A program made the translations under genes and the position numbers. Shown here in pieces: positions 18,447-27,249 of a stretch of 64,000 nt of DNA (within the stretch, counting starts at the first letter, position 1; each line of letters begins with the position of its first letter). Below the pieces are notes generated by a model. It was not told the DNA's origin. It saw only the letters and a list, made by a program, of their open reading frames with translations, and did not search any database. This stretch comes from an uncultured Alphaproteobacteria bacterium (GTDB lineage Bacteria > Pseudomonadota > Alphaproteobacteria > Caulobacterales > Parvularculaceae), in NCBI GenBank assembly GCA_902826095.1, contig CADEDN010000001.1, positions 186,001 to 250,000 of the forward strand, given 5' to 3'.

Positions 18447-19642
18447 TGAGCCGTCCCGCGCTCACCGCCATGGAGACGGCGCTCGCGAAGAGGGCGGGCG
18501 GACTGTCGCGCGAGCGCGCGAAATTCTTTGAAGCGTTTGCGCAGTCCGGCGTTCCTCATCGCCGCATGGAGGCGTGGAAGTGGACGGATCTGCGTGCGGT
18601 CCTGCGCGACGACCTCGCTGGCGCCGCCGACAATGACGTCATCGCGCCTTCGGTCTTCGCCAATGTCGGGCCGTTCGAGATTACGGTGATGAACGGCGTC
18701 GCTGCGTGGGGTGCGGCGCCGATCGGCGTCGCCCTTGCAAGGGCGGATGCGCCGCTGTCGGCGCTCGCCGCCGATCATCCTCTTGCAAATCTTGCGGCGG
18801 CGTTCGCGGATGACGCGCTCTCGATCGGGATTTCGGGCGCCATCGCGCAGCCGATCCTCATTCGCCGCATCGCCGGCGCCGGGATCACACAGCAACGCGC
18901 CGTGGTGACGCTTGCGCCCGGCGCCGAGGCGACGATCATCGAGAGTTTTGACGGCGCCGGCGCGTTCTTTTCAAACAGCGTGACGGAATACCGGCTCGGC
19001 GAAGGCGCAATGCTCGCCCGGGTGATAGCGCAGAATGCCGGCGATGCGGGGATCGAGACCGCGTTTTCAACCGTGACGCTGGCGAAAGGCGCTGTAATTG
19101 ATCAGACGGCGCTCGCCTTCGGCGGCAAGGCGGCGCGGCTCGAAACGCGCATCGCGCATGACGGGGCCGGCGCGCACGCATCCCTAAAAAGCGCAATTGC
19201 GACGACGGGCGCCCGCCACGCCGACGTGACCAGCCTCGTCCGCCACGACGCGGCAGGCTGCGAAACGCGTCAGTTGCACCGGTCGGCGGTCAAAGACCGC
19301 AGTCGCGGCGTCTTTCAGGGGAAATTCTTCGTTGCGCGCAGCGCGCAAAAGACCGACGCGCTGATGCGCGCCAGCGCGCTCCTCCTCTCCGATCAGGCGG
19401 AGGCAAACCATAAGCCGGAACTCGAAATCTACGCCGACGATGTCAAATGCGCGCATGGGTCGACGGCCGGCGCGCTTGATCCGAACGCGATATTCTACAT
19501 GCGCCAGCGCGGGCTCTCCGAGCACGAGGCGCGCGCGCTCCTCATTGAGGCGTTTCTCGGCGAGGTTTTTGACGGCGTCATTCATGCCGGCCTTGAGCAT
19601 ATTTTGCGCGGGCGCGTCACTCGTTGGCTGGAGGGCGCATGA
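18443..19642 (+). CDS. sufD: SufD, Fe-S cluster assembly protein
   Basis: 399 residues. The C-terminal half has the SufB/SufD beta-helix hallmark sequences, such as GVFQGKFFVARSAQKTDALM, KPELEIYADDVKCAHGSTAG and IFYMRQRGLSEHEAR. SufD pairs with SufB and is needed for iron entry. Starts at ATGATG overlapping the sufC stop and ends overlapping sufS (ATGA). Confidence 0.95.
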   Translation: MMSRPALTAMETALAKRAGGLSRERAKFFEAFAQSGVPHRRMEAWKWTDLRAVLRDDLAGAADNDVIAPSVFANVGPFEITVMNGVAAWGAAPIGVALARADAPLSALAADHPLANLAAAFADDALSIGISGAIAQPILIRRIAGAGITQQRAVVTLAPGAEATIIESFDGAGAFFSNSVTEYRLGEGAMLARVIAQNAGDAGIETAFSTVTLAKGAVIDQTALAFGGKAARLETRIAHDGAGAHASLKSAIATTGARHADVTSLVRHDAAGCETRQLHRSAVKDRSRGVFQGKFFVARSAQKTDALMRASALLLSDQAEANHKPELEIYADDVKCAHGSTAGALDPNAIFYMRQRGLSEHEARALLIEAFLGEVFDGVIHAGLEHILRGRVTRWLEGA

Positions 19643-20862
19643 CGAAGCCGCTCGACATTGCGGCGATCCGCGCCGAATTCCCGATCCTCACGCGCGAGGT
19701 TTATGGCAAGCCGCTCGTCTATCTCGACAATGCGGCCTCCGCGCAAAAGCCGCGCGCGGTGATCGGCGCCATGTGCGCGGCGATGGAGGGGAGCTACGCC
19801 AATGTCCATCGTGGGCTCCATGCGCTCGCGAACGAGACGACGGCGGCGTTCGAAGGCGCGCGCAAGACCGCCGCGAAATTCCTCAACGCCGCGTCGCCGG
19901 AGGAGATTGTCTTCACCGCCGGGGGCACGGACGCGATCAACCTCGTCGCGTCGAGTCTCGGTCAGGCGATCGGGGAGGGCGACGAGATCATCCTCTCGAA
20001 GATGGAGCACCACTCGAACATCGTTCCCTGGCACTTCCTGCGCGAGCGGAAAGGCGTCGTTCTCAAGTGGCTCGATATTTCGGATGACGGCGAGATCGAT
20101 CCAAAGGCGTTCGAGAAGCTGATCACCGGGCGCACGAGGCTCGCTGCGCTGTCGCACATGTCGAATGTGCTGGGCGCGCCGTCGCCCGCGAAGGAGCTGT
20201 CGCGCATTGCACAGGAAGCGGGCGTCAAGATCCTTTTCGACGGATGCCAGGGCGCGGTGCACGGCAGGGTCGACGTTCAGGACATCGGCTGCGATTTTTA
20301 CGTCGCGACAGGGCACAAGCTTTACGGCCCGACCGGCGTCGGCGTTCTATACGGGCGCCGCGACGTCCTGAAGTCGATGCCGCCCTTCCGCGGCGGCGGC
20401 GAAATGATCGAGGTCGTCGCCGAGGATTACGTCACCTATAATGATCCGCCGCACCGGTTCGAGGCGGGAACGCCGCCAATTCTCGATGCGATCGGATTGG
20501 CCGCCGCGCTTGAGTGGATGATGGCGACGGGCGTCGACGCAATCGCCGCCCATGAAGCGCGCCTTTCCGATCACGCGATGAGCGAACTCGGCAAACTCAA
20601 TTTTGTGCGCCTCTACGGTCAGTCGCGCGTCAAGGCGCCGATCATCGCTTTCAATGTCGAGGGCGCGCATCCGCACGACGCCTCAACCATTCTTGACCGC
20701 GCCGGAATCGCCATTCGCGCCGGACACCATTGCGCGCAAGTCTTGATGAAGCGCCTTGGCGTTACGGCGACGGCGCGCGCGTCCTTCGCCGTCTACAACT
20801 CCCATGAAGATGTCGAAGCGCTGATCCGGGGCCTTCATAAGACGCACGAGCTACTTAGATAG
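19639..20862 (+). CDS. sufS: SufS, cysteine desulfurase (class II)
   Basis: 407 residues from the ATG at 19639. PLP lysine is K227 (TGHKLYGP), His124 stacks on the cofactor (MEHHSN), and the catalytic Cys365 is in RAGHHCAQ on the short class II loop. It supplies sulfur to SufBCD. No sufE or sufU is seen in the window, so the sulfur carrier must be encoded elsewhere or replaced. Confidence 0.96.
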   Translation: MTKPLDIAAIRAEFPILTREVYGKPLVYLDNAASAQKPRAVIGAMCAAMEGSYANVHRGLHALANETTAAFEGARKTAAKFLNAASPEEIVFTAGGTDAINLVASSLGQAIGEGDEIILSKMEHHSNIVPWHFLRERKGVVLKWLDISDDGEIDPKAFEKLITGRTRLAALSHMSNVLGAPSPAKELSRIAQEAGVKILFDGCQGAVHGRVDVQDIGCDFYVATGHKLYGPTGVGVLYGRRDVLKSMPPFRGGGEMIEVVAEDYVTYNDPPHRFEAGTPPILDAIGLAAALEWMMATGVDAIAAHEARLSDHAMSELGKLNFVRLYGQSRVKAPIIAFNVEGAHPHDASTILDRAGIAIRAGHHCAQVLMKRLGVTATARASFAVYNSHEDVEALIRGLHKTHELLR

Positions 20863-20871
20863 GAAACGGCC

Positions 20872-21261
20872 ATGCATGACGTCATAGACATAAAAGCCGA
20901 AGAGGAACGCCCGCAGGCGGCTGTCGCGGGCGCCGCCGCCATCCCGGCGGACGAGATGGCGCGCATCACCCACGATGTCGTGAAGGCGCTCAAGACTGTT
21001 TATGATCCCGAGATCCCGGTCGACATTTACGAACTCGGCCTCATCTACAAGGTGGACCTTTCGGACGAGCGGATGCTGACGGTGGAAATGACGCTGACCG
21101 CCCCCGGCTGTCCCGTCGCTGGCGAAATGCCGGGCTGGGTCGAGGGCGCGCTTCGCGGCATCGAAGGCGTCGAAGACGTCACGGTGGCCATGACCTTTGA
21201 GCCGCCATGGACGCCGGAGCGGATGTCGGACGAGGCGAAGTTGGAGTTGGGATATTTGTGA
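20872..21261 (+). CDS. sufT: SufT-like DUF59 (MIP18) Fe-S assembly protein
   Basis: 129 residues. The MIP18 domain holds DPEIPVDIYELGLIY, TAPGCPVAGEMP with the functional Cys, and FEPPWTPERMSDEAKLELGYL at the end. SufT proteins help mature Fe-S enzymes under high demand. Its stop shares one base with the sufA start (TGATG). Confidence 0.92.
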   Translation: MHDVIDIKAEEERPQAAVAGAAAIPADEMARITHDVVKALKTVYDPEIPVDIYELGLIYKVDLSDERMLTVEMTLTAPGCPVAGEMPGWVEGALRGIEGVEDVTVAMTFEPPWTPERMSDEAKLELGYL

Positions 21262-21629
21262 TGGCGAGAAAACCAAGACCGAAAGTTGTAAAGCTGACCG
21301 ACGCCGCTGCCGCGCGGATGCAGGAGATCATGGCCGGCGCCGGCGAGAATTTCATCGGCGTGCGCATTGGCGTCAAGAACGGCGGCTGCGCCGGCATGGA
21401 ATATGAGATGAGTTACGCGACCGAGGCGAAGCCGCTCGAAGAAGTCGTCGAGGAGAACGGCGTCAAGGTGCTGATCGACCCGAAGGCGATCCTCTTCCTT
21501 ATCGGGACGGAAATCGACTTCGTCACCGAAAAGCTTTCCTCGCGCTTCACCTTCCGCAATCCGAACCAGACTGACGCCTGCGGCTGCGGCGAGAGCGTGA
21601 CGATCGTCCCGGCCAAGCTCGACGCCTGA
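21261..21629 (+). CDS. sufA: SufA/IscA-type Fe-S carrier protein
   Basis: 122 residues from the ATG at 21261; the longer frame extends back into sufT. The three cluster-binding cysteines are C43 (NGGCAGMEY), C107 and C109 (ACGCGES). A-type carriers pass clusters to target apoproteins. Last gene of the operon. Confidence 0.94.
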   Translation: MARKPRPKVVKLTDAAAARMQEIMAGAGENFIGVRIGVKNGGCAGMEYEMSYATEAKPLEEVVEENGVKVLIDPKAILFLIGTEIDFVTEKLSSRFTFRNPNQTDACGCGESVTIVPAKLDA

Positions 21630-21689
21630 AGTCGATTTGCACTTCGCCCGGTCCGCGCGCTATAGCCGGGTTCGAAGAGGAATCCGCCA

Positions 21690-21911
21690 ATGGCGATGAA
21701 GAAGAAAAAAGGCCCGCCGCCGGCGTACGCCGAGGCGACCAAGGATCAGCGTTTCGCCGGAACGTTTGAAGTCTTTGTGCCGGTCGAAGGCCGCGTCAGG
21801 CCGCACAAGGTGCCGATGCAATTCGACAGCAAGCATGCGGCCGAAAGCTGGATATTCAGCCCCGAAGGCGAAGCTGAAATTGCGGGCATCCAGCGAGGCG
21901 CGGGGAAGTAA
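21690..21911 (+). CDS. Small basic hypothetical protein
   Basis: 73 residues starting MAMKKKKGPPPAYAEATKD and including FEVFVPVEGRVRPHKVPMQFDSKHAAESWIFSPEGE. GAAGAGGAAT precedes the ATG. It reads as a genuine compact protein but no family is recognised. It follows sufA by 60 bases and may be read from the same message. Confidence 0.6.
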   Translation: MAMKKKKGPPPAYAEATKDQRFAGTFEVFVPVEGRVRPHKVPMQFDSKHAAESWIFSPEGEAEIAGIQRGAGK

Positions 21912-21991
21912 ACAATCGACCCTCAACGGGCGATTGGTGTTGCGTCGGCGAGTCAACGAGCTAAGCTGGCCGCTCCACCGAGGTTGCCGTC

Positions 21992-22363
21992 ATGGCTGTT
22001 CCCGCCAATTTTATCGTGCAGGCGAAGGAGCTGTTCGCGCCGTTCGGCGACATCCGCATTCGCAAGATGTTCGGCGGCGCCGGCGTCTATTGTGACGATC
22101 TCTTCTTCGCGATCATGGATGACGGCGCGATTTATTTCAAAGTCGACGACGAGACGCGCAAGGCGTTCGAGCGCCGCGGCCTCGCCCCCTTCACGTTCGA
22201 GATGAAAGACGGCGCGTCGGCGACAATGTCCTATTACAACGCGCCGGAAGAGATTTTCGACGACGAGGACGAACTGCGCCACTGGACGACGCTGGCGCTC
22301 GACGCGGCGCGCCGGATGGCGAAGTTCAAGAAAAAGCCGGCGAAGAAGGCGGCGAATCGTTAG
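21992..22363 (+). CDS. TfoX N-terminal domain protein
   Basis: 123 residues. FGDIRIRKMFGGAGVYCDDLFFAIMDDGAIYFKVD is the hallmark of the TfoX/Sxy N-terminal domain, followed by a lysine-rich tail (KKKPAKKAANR). Full Sxy proteins regulate competence; these short versions lack the C-terminal domain and their role is unclear. Confidence 0.88.
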   Translation: MAVPANFIVQAKELFAPFGDIRIRKMFGGAGVYCDDLFFAIMDDGAIYFKVDDETRKAFERRGLAPFTFEMKDGASATMSYYNAPEEIFDDEDELRHWTTLALDAARRMAKFKKKPAKKAANR

Positions 22364-22375
22364 GGCGAAGGCGGG

Positions 22376-22502
22376 CTTTCCTCCCCCGCTTGCGGGGGAG
22401 GTGTCGGCGAAGCCGACGGAGGGGGGCGGCCAAGCGGGGTCGCGGGCGCGCCCCCTCAGTCAGCCGCTTCGCGGCTGACAGCTCCCCCGCAAGCGGGGGA
22501 GC
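22376..22502. repeat. Palindromic GC-rich repeat block between TfoX gene and fliP
   Basis: CTCCCCCGCTTGCGGGGGAG hairpin, then TCGGCGAAGCCGA and CGCTTCGCGGCTG hairpins, and the inverted partner CTCCCCCGCAAGCGGGGGAG at the far end. It belongs to the same repeat class as the blocks at 61 and 62.5 kb. It may also stop convergent transcription. Confidence 0.7.
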
Positions 22503-22522
22503 AAAGGCGGGCATTGGGGCCC

Positions 22523-23263
22523 TCACCCGCCCCCGAAGCTCTTCACCAAGCTTCCTGCGACGAGTCTCCAGCCGTCGATCAGCACGAAGAAGATCAGCTT
22601 GAACGGCAACGAGATGACGATCGGCGGCAGCATCATCATGCCCATCGCCATCAGGATCGATGAAATCACCATGTCGATGATCAGGAACGGGATGAAGATC
22701 ATGAAGCCGATCTCGAACGCGCGGCGAAGCTCGGAGATCATGAAGGCGGGCGTCAAAATGTGGAGCGGCGTCGCCTCGGGCGTTTCGGCCTTTGTCTTGG
22801 CGAGATCGAAAAACAGCGCCAGATCTTTTTCGCGCGTCTGGCTCAGCATGAAGTCCTTCATCGGCGCGATGGCGGCCGGGAACGCCTGTTCGACCGGCAT
22901 TTCCTCCTTGATCAATGGTCCGATGCCGGCGGAATAGGCTTCGCTGAATGTCGGCGCCATGACGAAAGCGGTGAGGAACAGCGCGAGCGACATGATGACG
23001 GGGTTCGGCGGGCTTTGCTGGACGCCGATCGCAGTCCGCAAGAGCGACAGCACGACGACGATCCGGATGAACGACGTCATCATGATGAGGATCGACGGCG
23101 CAAGGCTCAAGACGGTCAGCAGCATGACGAGTTGAACGATGCGTCCGGAGAATCCCTGGCCGTCGCTCATGTCGAGCGTCAGGGTCTGGGCGAGCGCGGG
23201 CGCCGGCGCAAAAAGCGCCGTGGCGATAATTGTCAACGCCGCGAGACGCCCGAACGAATTCAT
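22523..23263 (-). CDS. fliP: FliP, flagellar type III export gate protein
   Basis: 246 residues with an N-terminal signal-like segment (LAALTIIATALFAPAPALAQ) and the conserved FliP helices (SLAPSILIMMTSFIRIVVVLSLLRTAIGVQQSPPNP; FLIIDMVISSILMAMGMMMLPP). FliP forms the export pore with FliQ and FliR in the inner membrane. Its start overlaps the fliO stop (ATGA). No other flagellar gene is in the window. Confidence 0.96.
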   Translation of the reverse strand: MNSFGRLAALTIIATALFAPAPALAQTLTLDMSDGQGFSGRIVQLVMLLTVLSLAPSILIMMTSFIRIVVVLSLLRTAIGVQQSPPNPVIMSLALFLTAFVMAPTFSEAYSAGIGPLIKEEMPVEQAFPAAIAPMKDFMLSQTREKDLALFFDLAKTKAETPEATPLHILTPAFMISELRRAFEIGFMIFIPFLIIDMVISSILMAMGMMMLPPIVISLPFKLIFFVLIDGWRLVAGSLVKSFGGG

Positions 23264-23667
23264 AATAGTCCGGCGGCGCGGAGCCGGCCGGCCTGATCGA
23301 ATGGCGCGCGGCTGAAGAGATTGACCACAGGCGGGGAAATCTGGATCCGCCGCACCGGCTCGACGGCGACCGCTTCCAGCGGATCCGCCGTCGGCAGCGG
23401 TTCTCGCGCCGGGATCGCCCGCTCAATGACGGTGACGCGCGTCTGATCGAGAATGATTAGGTGCTCGCGCCCATCGCAGGCGATGATCGCCGCGCGGCGC
23501 TTGGGGTCAAGGCTCAAGGTTTCAACCAGCGCGAGCCGCCGCGCGCGCGACAGGGCGATCGATCCGTTCGCAAGGCCGAGTTTCTTCGCCGCGATCGCCG
23601 CAAGTCCGATCATGCCGATGACCGCAATCAACGCGAAGACGATGCGCGAAACGTCGATAAGCTCCAT
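23260..23667 (-). CDS. fliO: FliO, flagellar export assembly protein
   Basis: 135 residues with one N-terminal membrane helix (IVFALIAVIGMIGLAAIAAKKLG) and the FliO core RRLALVETLSLDPKRRAAIIACDGREHLIIL. FliO assists assembly of the FliP ring. Directly upstream of fliP and downstream of a CtrA box. Confidence 0.88.
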   Translation of the reverse strand: MELIDVSRIVFALIAVIGMIGLAAIAAKKLGLANGSIALSRARRLALVETLSLDPKRRAAIIACDGREHLIILDQTRVTVIERAIPAREPLPTADPLEAVAVEPVRRIQISPPVVNLFSRAPFDQAGRLRAAGLL

Positions 23668-23721
23668 GGGGACGCCCTTTTCCGGAAGTTCCTCACCATG
23701 GATAGAATTGCGCGCCGGCGC

Positions 23722-23736
23722 TTAATGCGGGGTTAA
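23722..23736 (-). promoter_or_regulatory. CtrA binding box upstream of fliOP
   Basis: TTAATGCGGGGTTAA matches the CtrA consensus TTAA-N7-TTAA exactly, with another TTAA half-site right beside it (TTAAGGTTAA). It lies about 55 bases before the fliO start. CtrA is the master cell-cycle regulator that controls early flagellar genes in Caulobacter and relatives. Confidence 0.65.
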
Positions 23737-23738
23737 GG

Positions 23739-25892
23739 TTAATTCCCGCCGCTGAAAAACGCCTCAACGCCGGCGAGATCAATCGCGCGTCCGCCGAAAT
23801 CTTTTGTAAAGAATTGGAGATAGCGCCGCGTCAGATCCAGCAGGGCGTCGACGGCGGCGGCGTCAGAGGCGTAATGCGTGGCGCCGGGCGTCATTGTCGT
23901 TGAATGAAGTGAAAATGTGAGGATCGGCGTGGCGCTTCGTTCAAGGCTCCGCGTCAGCGAGACGAGTTCCTCAAAGCGCGCCTGCTCGCAGGAAAGGCGA
24001 AAGGGCGCCGTCAGTTGGCGCGGCACGCAGCGGCGGCGGTGGGTCAGCCCCGGCTCCCTGGTTTGTTTCAGAAAGTGCCGGCCGCCGCGCACCGTCAATG
24101 CGCCGCAGACAGGGGTCACATGGACGTCGCCCTTGTCCGTCTCGACCGTGAACGGATCATTAGACATGGCGGAAAAGTCAGGACCGCCGCGCGCCGAAAA
24201 GTCGAAGGCGGCCGAAGGGCTGAAATCATACTTGATTCCGACCTCGGCGAGCTCGCGATAGCATTCGCCGGTCACGCCATAGCGGCCGGCCCGGTGCGCG
24301 ATCGGCATGAAACCGAACGCGCGTTCAAACGCGCCGGCGAGGGAGCGCAGTTTCGCCGCGTGAACCGCGGGCGGCAGATTGCCTTGCCAGGAATAATACT
24401 CCCCTTCGTACCCATTGATCGGCGGCGTGTTCCATTGATGAAGATGAAGCCCGAGGTCGGCGCGCCCTTCCTCGGCGAGGCGGCGAAAATAGCCGGCGCA
24501 CTCGGCGTCGCTAAGGAGCGGGTAGGTGATGAAATAGAGCGGGCGGACGCCGAATTCTTCGCAGACTCTTTGCATGCGATCGATATCGGCGGGATGGGCG
24601 ATCTTGTGCGCCGATGGAGAGAACGCGCTCCAGTCGAATTCTTCCTCCGTGTCGACGGTGAAGATGAGGCGAGGCTTCGCCCCGGCGCGCGGCGCGGACC
24701 GAAAGCGCACGCCGGCGCGCGCCTTCCCGCGCTCTGCGATCTCCGCATAGATCGCCGACAGCCCGCGCGAGGTTTCGTCCCACGAATGGGCCTCCGCATG
24801 CGCGCGCGTCGCCTTTCGATCCGCGCGGGCGACGACGTCTGTGATCGCCGCGGCGAACGCATCGCCAGTCCGCTCACGGACGATGCGTCCGGCGGCGGGC
24901 GTTGATATGACTTCGGACGAGCCGCCGGCGTCAGCGGCGACCGCCGGCGCGCCGCACGCCATCGATTCGAGAAGGACGTTCGGCCAGCCTTCGCGTGTCG
25001 ACGCGAGGACGAGCGCGTCAGCCGCGTTGTAGATTTCGACGAGCCCCTCATGTGCGACTTGTCCGAGAAAACGGACCCGGCCCTCGACGCCGAGACTCTT
25101 CGCCAGCGACCTCAATTTCGCGCCGTCTGGCCCGTCGCCGGCGATCAGGAGCGTCGCGCCTTGGATCTTTTCGATCGCGCGGATGGCGACATCGTGGCCC
25201 TTGCGGTCGGTCAGGCTTCCGACCGAGGCGACAACGAGGTCGGCGAGGCCCATTCTTCGGCGGATTGCTATGCGATCAAGCGGGCGGAAGCGTTCGAGGT
25301 CGACTCCGTTCCTCAGCACCGTGATTTTTTCAGCGGGAGCGCCGAGGCGGACGAGGTCGGTCTTCAGCGCCGCGGCGACGGCGACCACGGCGTCCGCGCG
25401 CCGCACGGCGTCGATGATCATGTCGCGCTGGCGCGGATAGGTCGGAAACAGCGTCACGTCGCTGCCTCGCGCGGTCAGGACGACCGGTTTGCCGAGTTTT
25501 CGCGCGACCCGCACCGCCGCGACACCGTCCGGGTAAAGATAATGGGCGTCGATGAGATCGAAATCGAAACCCTGCGCCAGCGCCTTGCGCGCTTCGCGTT
25601 CAAACGCTCGTGCGAGCGCTGCCGGTGCGTAATTCATGCCGACGCGCGGCGGCAGAAAATACCGCGGGTGAACGATGTCGATGTCGCGCCGACGCTCCGA
25701 TCCCGGAGCGCCCGCATAGCGCGAATAGGCGCCGAAGATTTTCGCGGTGAAGGGAAACCACGGCACGGGCGCGACGACGCGCGCCTCACCGCCTGAAAAG
25801 TCGCGCCAGGCCGCCAGGCGATTTTCGACGAAGATTCCATGCTGCGGCGCAGCAGCATTTGGATAGAGCGTTGTTAACGTTAGGAGCTTCAT
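23739..25892 (-). CDS. Fusion of a GT4 glycosyltransferase and a polysaccharide deacetylase-like domain
   Basis: 717 residues. Residues 1 to ~390 are a GT-B glycosyltransferase of family 4: VASVGSLTDRKGHD, LIAGDGPDGAKL and the EGWPNVLLE retaining motif (301-309). After a short linker, residues ~407-715 form a second domain starting LIFTVDTEEEFDW, with LGLHLHQW (480-487) and HRAGRYG, in the style of NodB-like/WalW-type deacetylases. The two activities are normally on separate proteins. It lies on the minus strand next to the exopolysaccharide locus and likely acts on the same or a related polymer. Confidence 0.85.
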   Translation of the reverse strand: MKLLTLTTLYPNAAAPQHGIFVENRLAAWRDFSGGEARVVAPVPWFPFTAKIFGAYSRYAGAPGSERRRDIDIVHPRYFLPPRVGMNYAPAALARAFEREARKALAQGFDFDLIDAHYLYPDGVAAVRVARKLGKPVVLTARGSDVTLFPTYPRQRDMIIDAVRRADAVVAVAAALKTDLVRLGAPAEKITVLRNGVDLERFRPLDRIAIRRRMGLADLVVASVGSLTDRKGHDVAIRAIEKIQGATLLIAGDGPDGAKLRSLAKSLGVEGRVRFLGQVAHEGLVEIYNAADALVLASTREGWPNVLLESMACGAPAVAADAGGSSEVISTPAAGRIVRERTGDAFAAAITDVVARADRKATRAHAEAHSWDETSRGLSAIYAEIAERGKARAGVRFRSAPRAGAKPRLIFTVDTEEEFDWSAFSPSAHKIAHPADIDRMQRVCEEFGVRPLYFITYPLLSDAECAGYFRRLAEEGRADLGLHLHQWNTPPINGYEGEYYSWQGNLPPAVHAAKLRSLAGAFERAFGFMPIAHRAGRYGVTGECYRELAEVGIKYDFSPSAAFDFSARGGPDFSAMSNDPFTVETDKGDVHVTPVCGALTVRGGRHFLKQTREPGLTHRRRCVPRQLTAPFRLSCEQARFEELVSLTRSLERSATPILTFSLHSTTMTPGATHYASDAAAVDALLDLTRRYLQFFTKDFGGRAIDLAGVEAFFSGGN

Positions 25893-26048
25893 TGGCTGAA
25901 TTTACTGGAATTTTCCGCGCTACAGCGCCAGAATCGTCCTATGCTGTTAGTCCGACTTGGCCTGATCCTTCGAATTTGTCAGTATCCGTTAGGTTTTTTT
26001 TGGGGGTCTATAGCGTCATCTTCAGTTGTGTACCGGAAGCGAGGCGTA

Positions 26049-26204
26049 ATGACTCACCTGACACCGAACGCCAAGGCGATTGGCGAATTCCGATCTGCCT
26101 CAGCCCGCCCGCTGCCGCTGCCTGTCTGTTGGGCGGTTTGGATCGGCCTTACGGCGGCGCTTTGGCTGATCATTCTCCGGGCGATCGCCTTTTTCGCCCT
26201 ATAG
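26049..26204 (+). CDS. Small single-span membrane protein, 51 residues
   Basis: ATG at 26049 with GAGGCG six bases upstream; MTHLTPNAKAIGEFRSASAR leads into one hydrophobic helix (VCWAVWIGLTAALWLIILRAIAFF). The longer frame upstream has no ribosome-binding site. Isolated, in the AT-richer gap before the exopolysaccharide locus. Confidence 0.5.
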   Translation: MTHLTPNAKAIGEFRSASARPLPLPVCWAVWIGLTAALWLIILRAIAFFAL

Positions 26205-26409
26205 GGGTAGTTGCCGACCTCCAGTTGACTTGTTCAACTTATGGTTGAGAGTCGACATTTTTTTTCGCAAAAAATCATTGGCTTACGGCCGTTAACTCTA
26301 TTGATGCCGCTTTAATTGTTCGTTAGGCACTAATCTCGCTTTGCAACCTCCAGTTTGTGTCAGCATGGCACAGACAGTTGGCATGGTTTGTTGCGCTGCG
26401 GTATAAGTT
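26205..26409 (+). promoter_or_regulatory. AT-rich leader of the exopolysaccharide locus
   Basis: Clearly lower in GC than its surroundings. It contains the inverted repeat GTTGA-N5-TCAAC (26224-26238), a T8 tract and A6 tract near 26260-26273, and two TGGCA motifs just before the first gene (TGGCAC near 26366 and TGGCAT near 26380, the latter followed by TTGC). The TGGCA/TTGC pair resembles a sigma-54 promoter but its spacing is one base too long. Control region, regulator not identified. Confidence 0.4.
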
Positions 26410-27243
26410 GTGTTGGATGCGATTTTTGGGGGACTTGGGTCGGTGGAAGTCCAGGCAGCACTTATCGCTGCAGGCGCTGTAGCCTTTTTGATGGCTGGTG
26501 CGTTTGCGCCTCAGTTCGTCCGTCGCGTCGGCGACGATGTTTTCTTGAACGCCATCGGCGACCCCAAAAAGCCGGATGAGTCGGCATCCGGGCGAGTCGA
26601 TATCAATTCGATTTCGAGGGAAGAACTCGCCAAAGGCGCGGCGACGCGCGCTCCGGGCGTTTTGCAGTTCTTCAAGCGCGCATTCGACATTCTGGCGGCA
26701 GTGGCGCTTCTTGTCTTCTTCTCGCCGTTGCTCATCCTCACCGCGATCTCCATCAAGATCGATTCCAAAGGGCCGGCGCTTTATCGGCAGCGCCGCGTCG
26801 GCCTCGACGGCGCCGAATTCGAAATCTACAAATTCCGCTCGATGCGCGAGGACGCCGAAAAAAGCGGCGCGCGCTGGGCCGCCGCGAATGACGACCGCAT
26901 CACGCGTGTCGGAAGATTTATCCGCCGTACACGGATCGATGAAATTCCGCAGGCGATCAACATCCTGAAGGGCGAGATGAGCTTTGTCGGTCCGCGTCCG
27001 GAGCGTCCTGAATTCGTTCGCATGTTGGAGCAGGAGATTCCGCATTATCGGGAGCGCCACATCGTCAAGCCGGGCATCACGGGCTGGGCGCAGGTGCGTC
27101 ATGAATACACCGCCTCGATCGAAGGCGCCCGCGACAAGCTCGCCTACGATCTTTTCTACATCAAGCATTTCTCGCCGCTGCTCGATGTCCTCATTGTGCT
27201 GATGACGGTCCGCGTCGCGCTCTTGGGGATCGGCAGCCGCTGA
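26410..27243 (+). CDS. Initiating sugar transferase (undecaprenyl-phosphate glycosyl-1-phosphate transferase)
   Basis: 277 residues, GTG start. One short N-terminal helix (AALIAAGAVAFLMAGAFA), then the catalytic domain anchored by ILAAVALLVFFSPLLILTAISI, with GPALYRQRRVGLDG, FEIYKFRSM, RTRIDEIPQAINILKGEMSFVGPRPERPEF. This loads the first sugar on the lipid carrier. It is shorter than the usual five-helix members of XrtA-type loci, which have a larger membrane part. First gene of the locus. Confidence 0.9.
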   Translation: MLDAIFGGLGSVEVQAALIAAGAVAFLMAGAFAPQFVRRVGDDVFLNAIGDPKKPDESASGRVDINSISREELAKGAATRAPGVLQFFKRAFDILAAVALLVFFSPLLILTAISIKIDSKGPALYRQRRVGLDGAEFEIYKFRSMREDAEKSGARWAAANDDRITRVGRFIRRTRIDEIPQAINILKGEMSFVGPRPERPEFVRMLEQEIPHYRERHIVKPGITGWAQVRHEYTASIEGARDKLAYDLFYIKHFSPLLDVLIVLMTVRVALLGIGSR

Positions 27244-27249
27244 CGAAGG

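Noticed and set aside
22376..22502. CRISPR-like repetition
   Set aside because: The repeats are palindromic hairpins of unequal spacing with no uniform spacers and no cas genes.
26380..26395. Sigma-54 promoter before the EPS locus
   Set aside because: GG-to-GC spacing is 11, not the strict 10; kept only as a low-interest remark.
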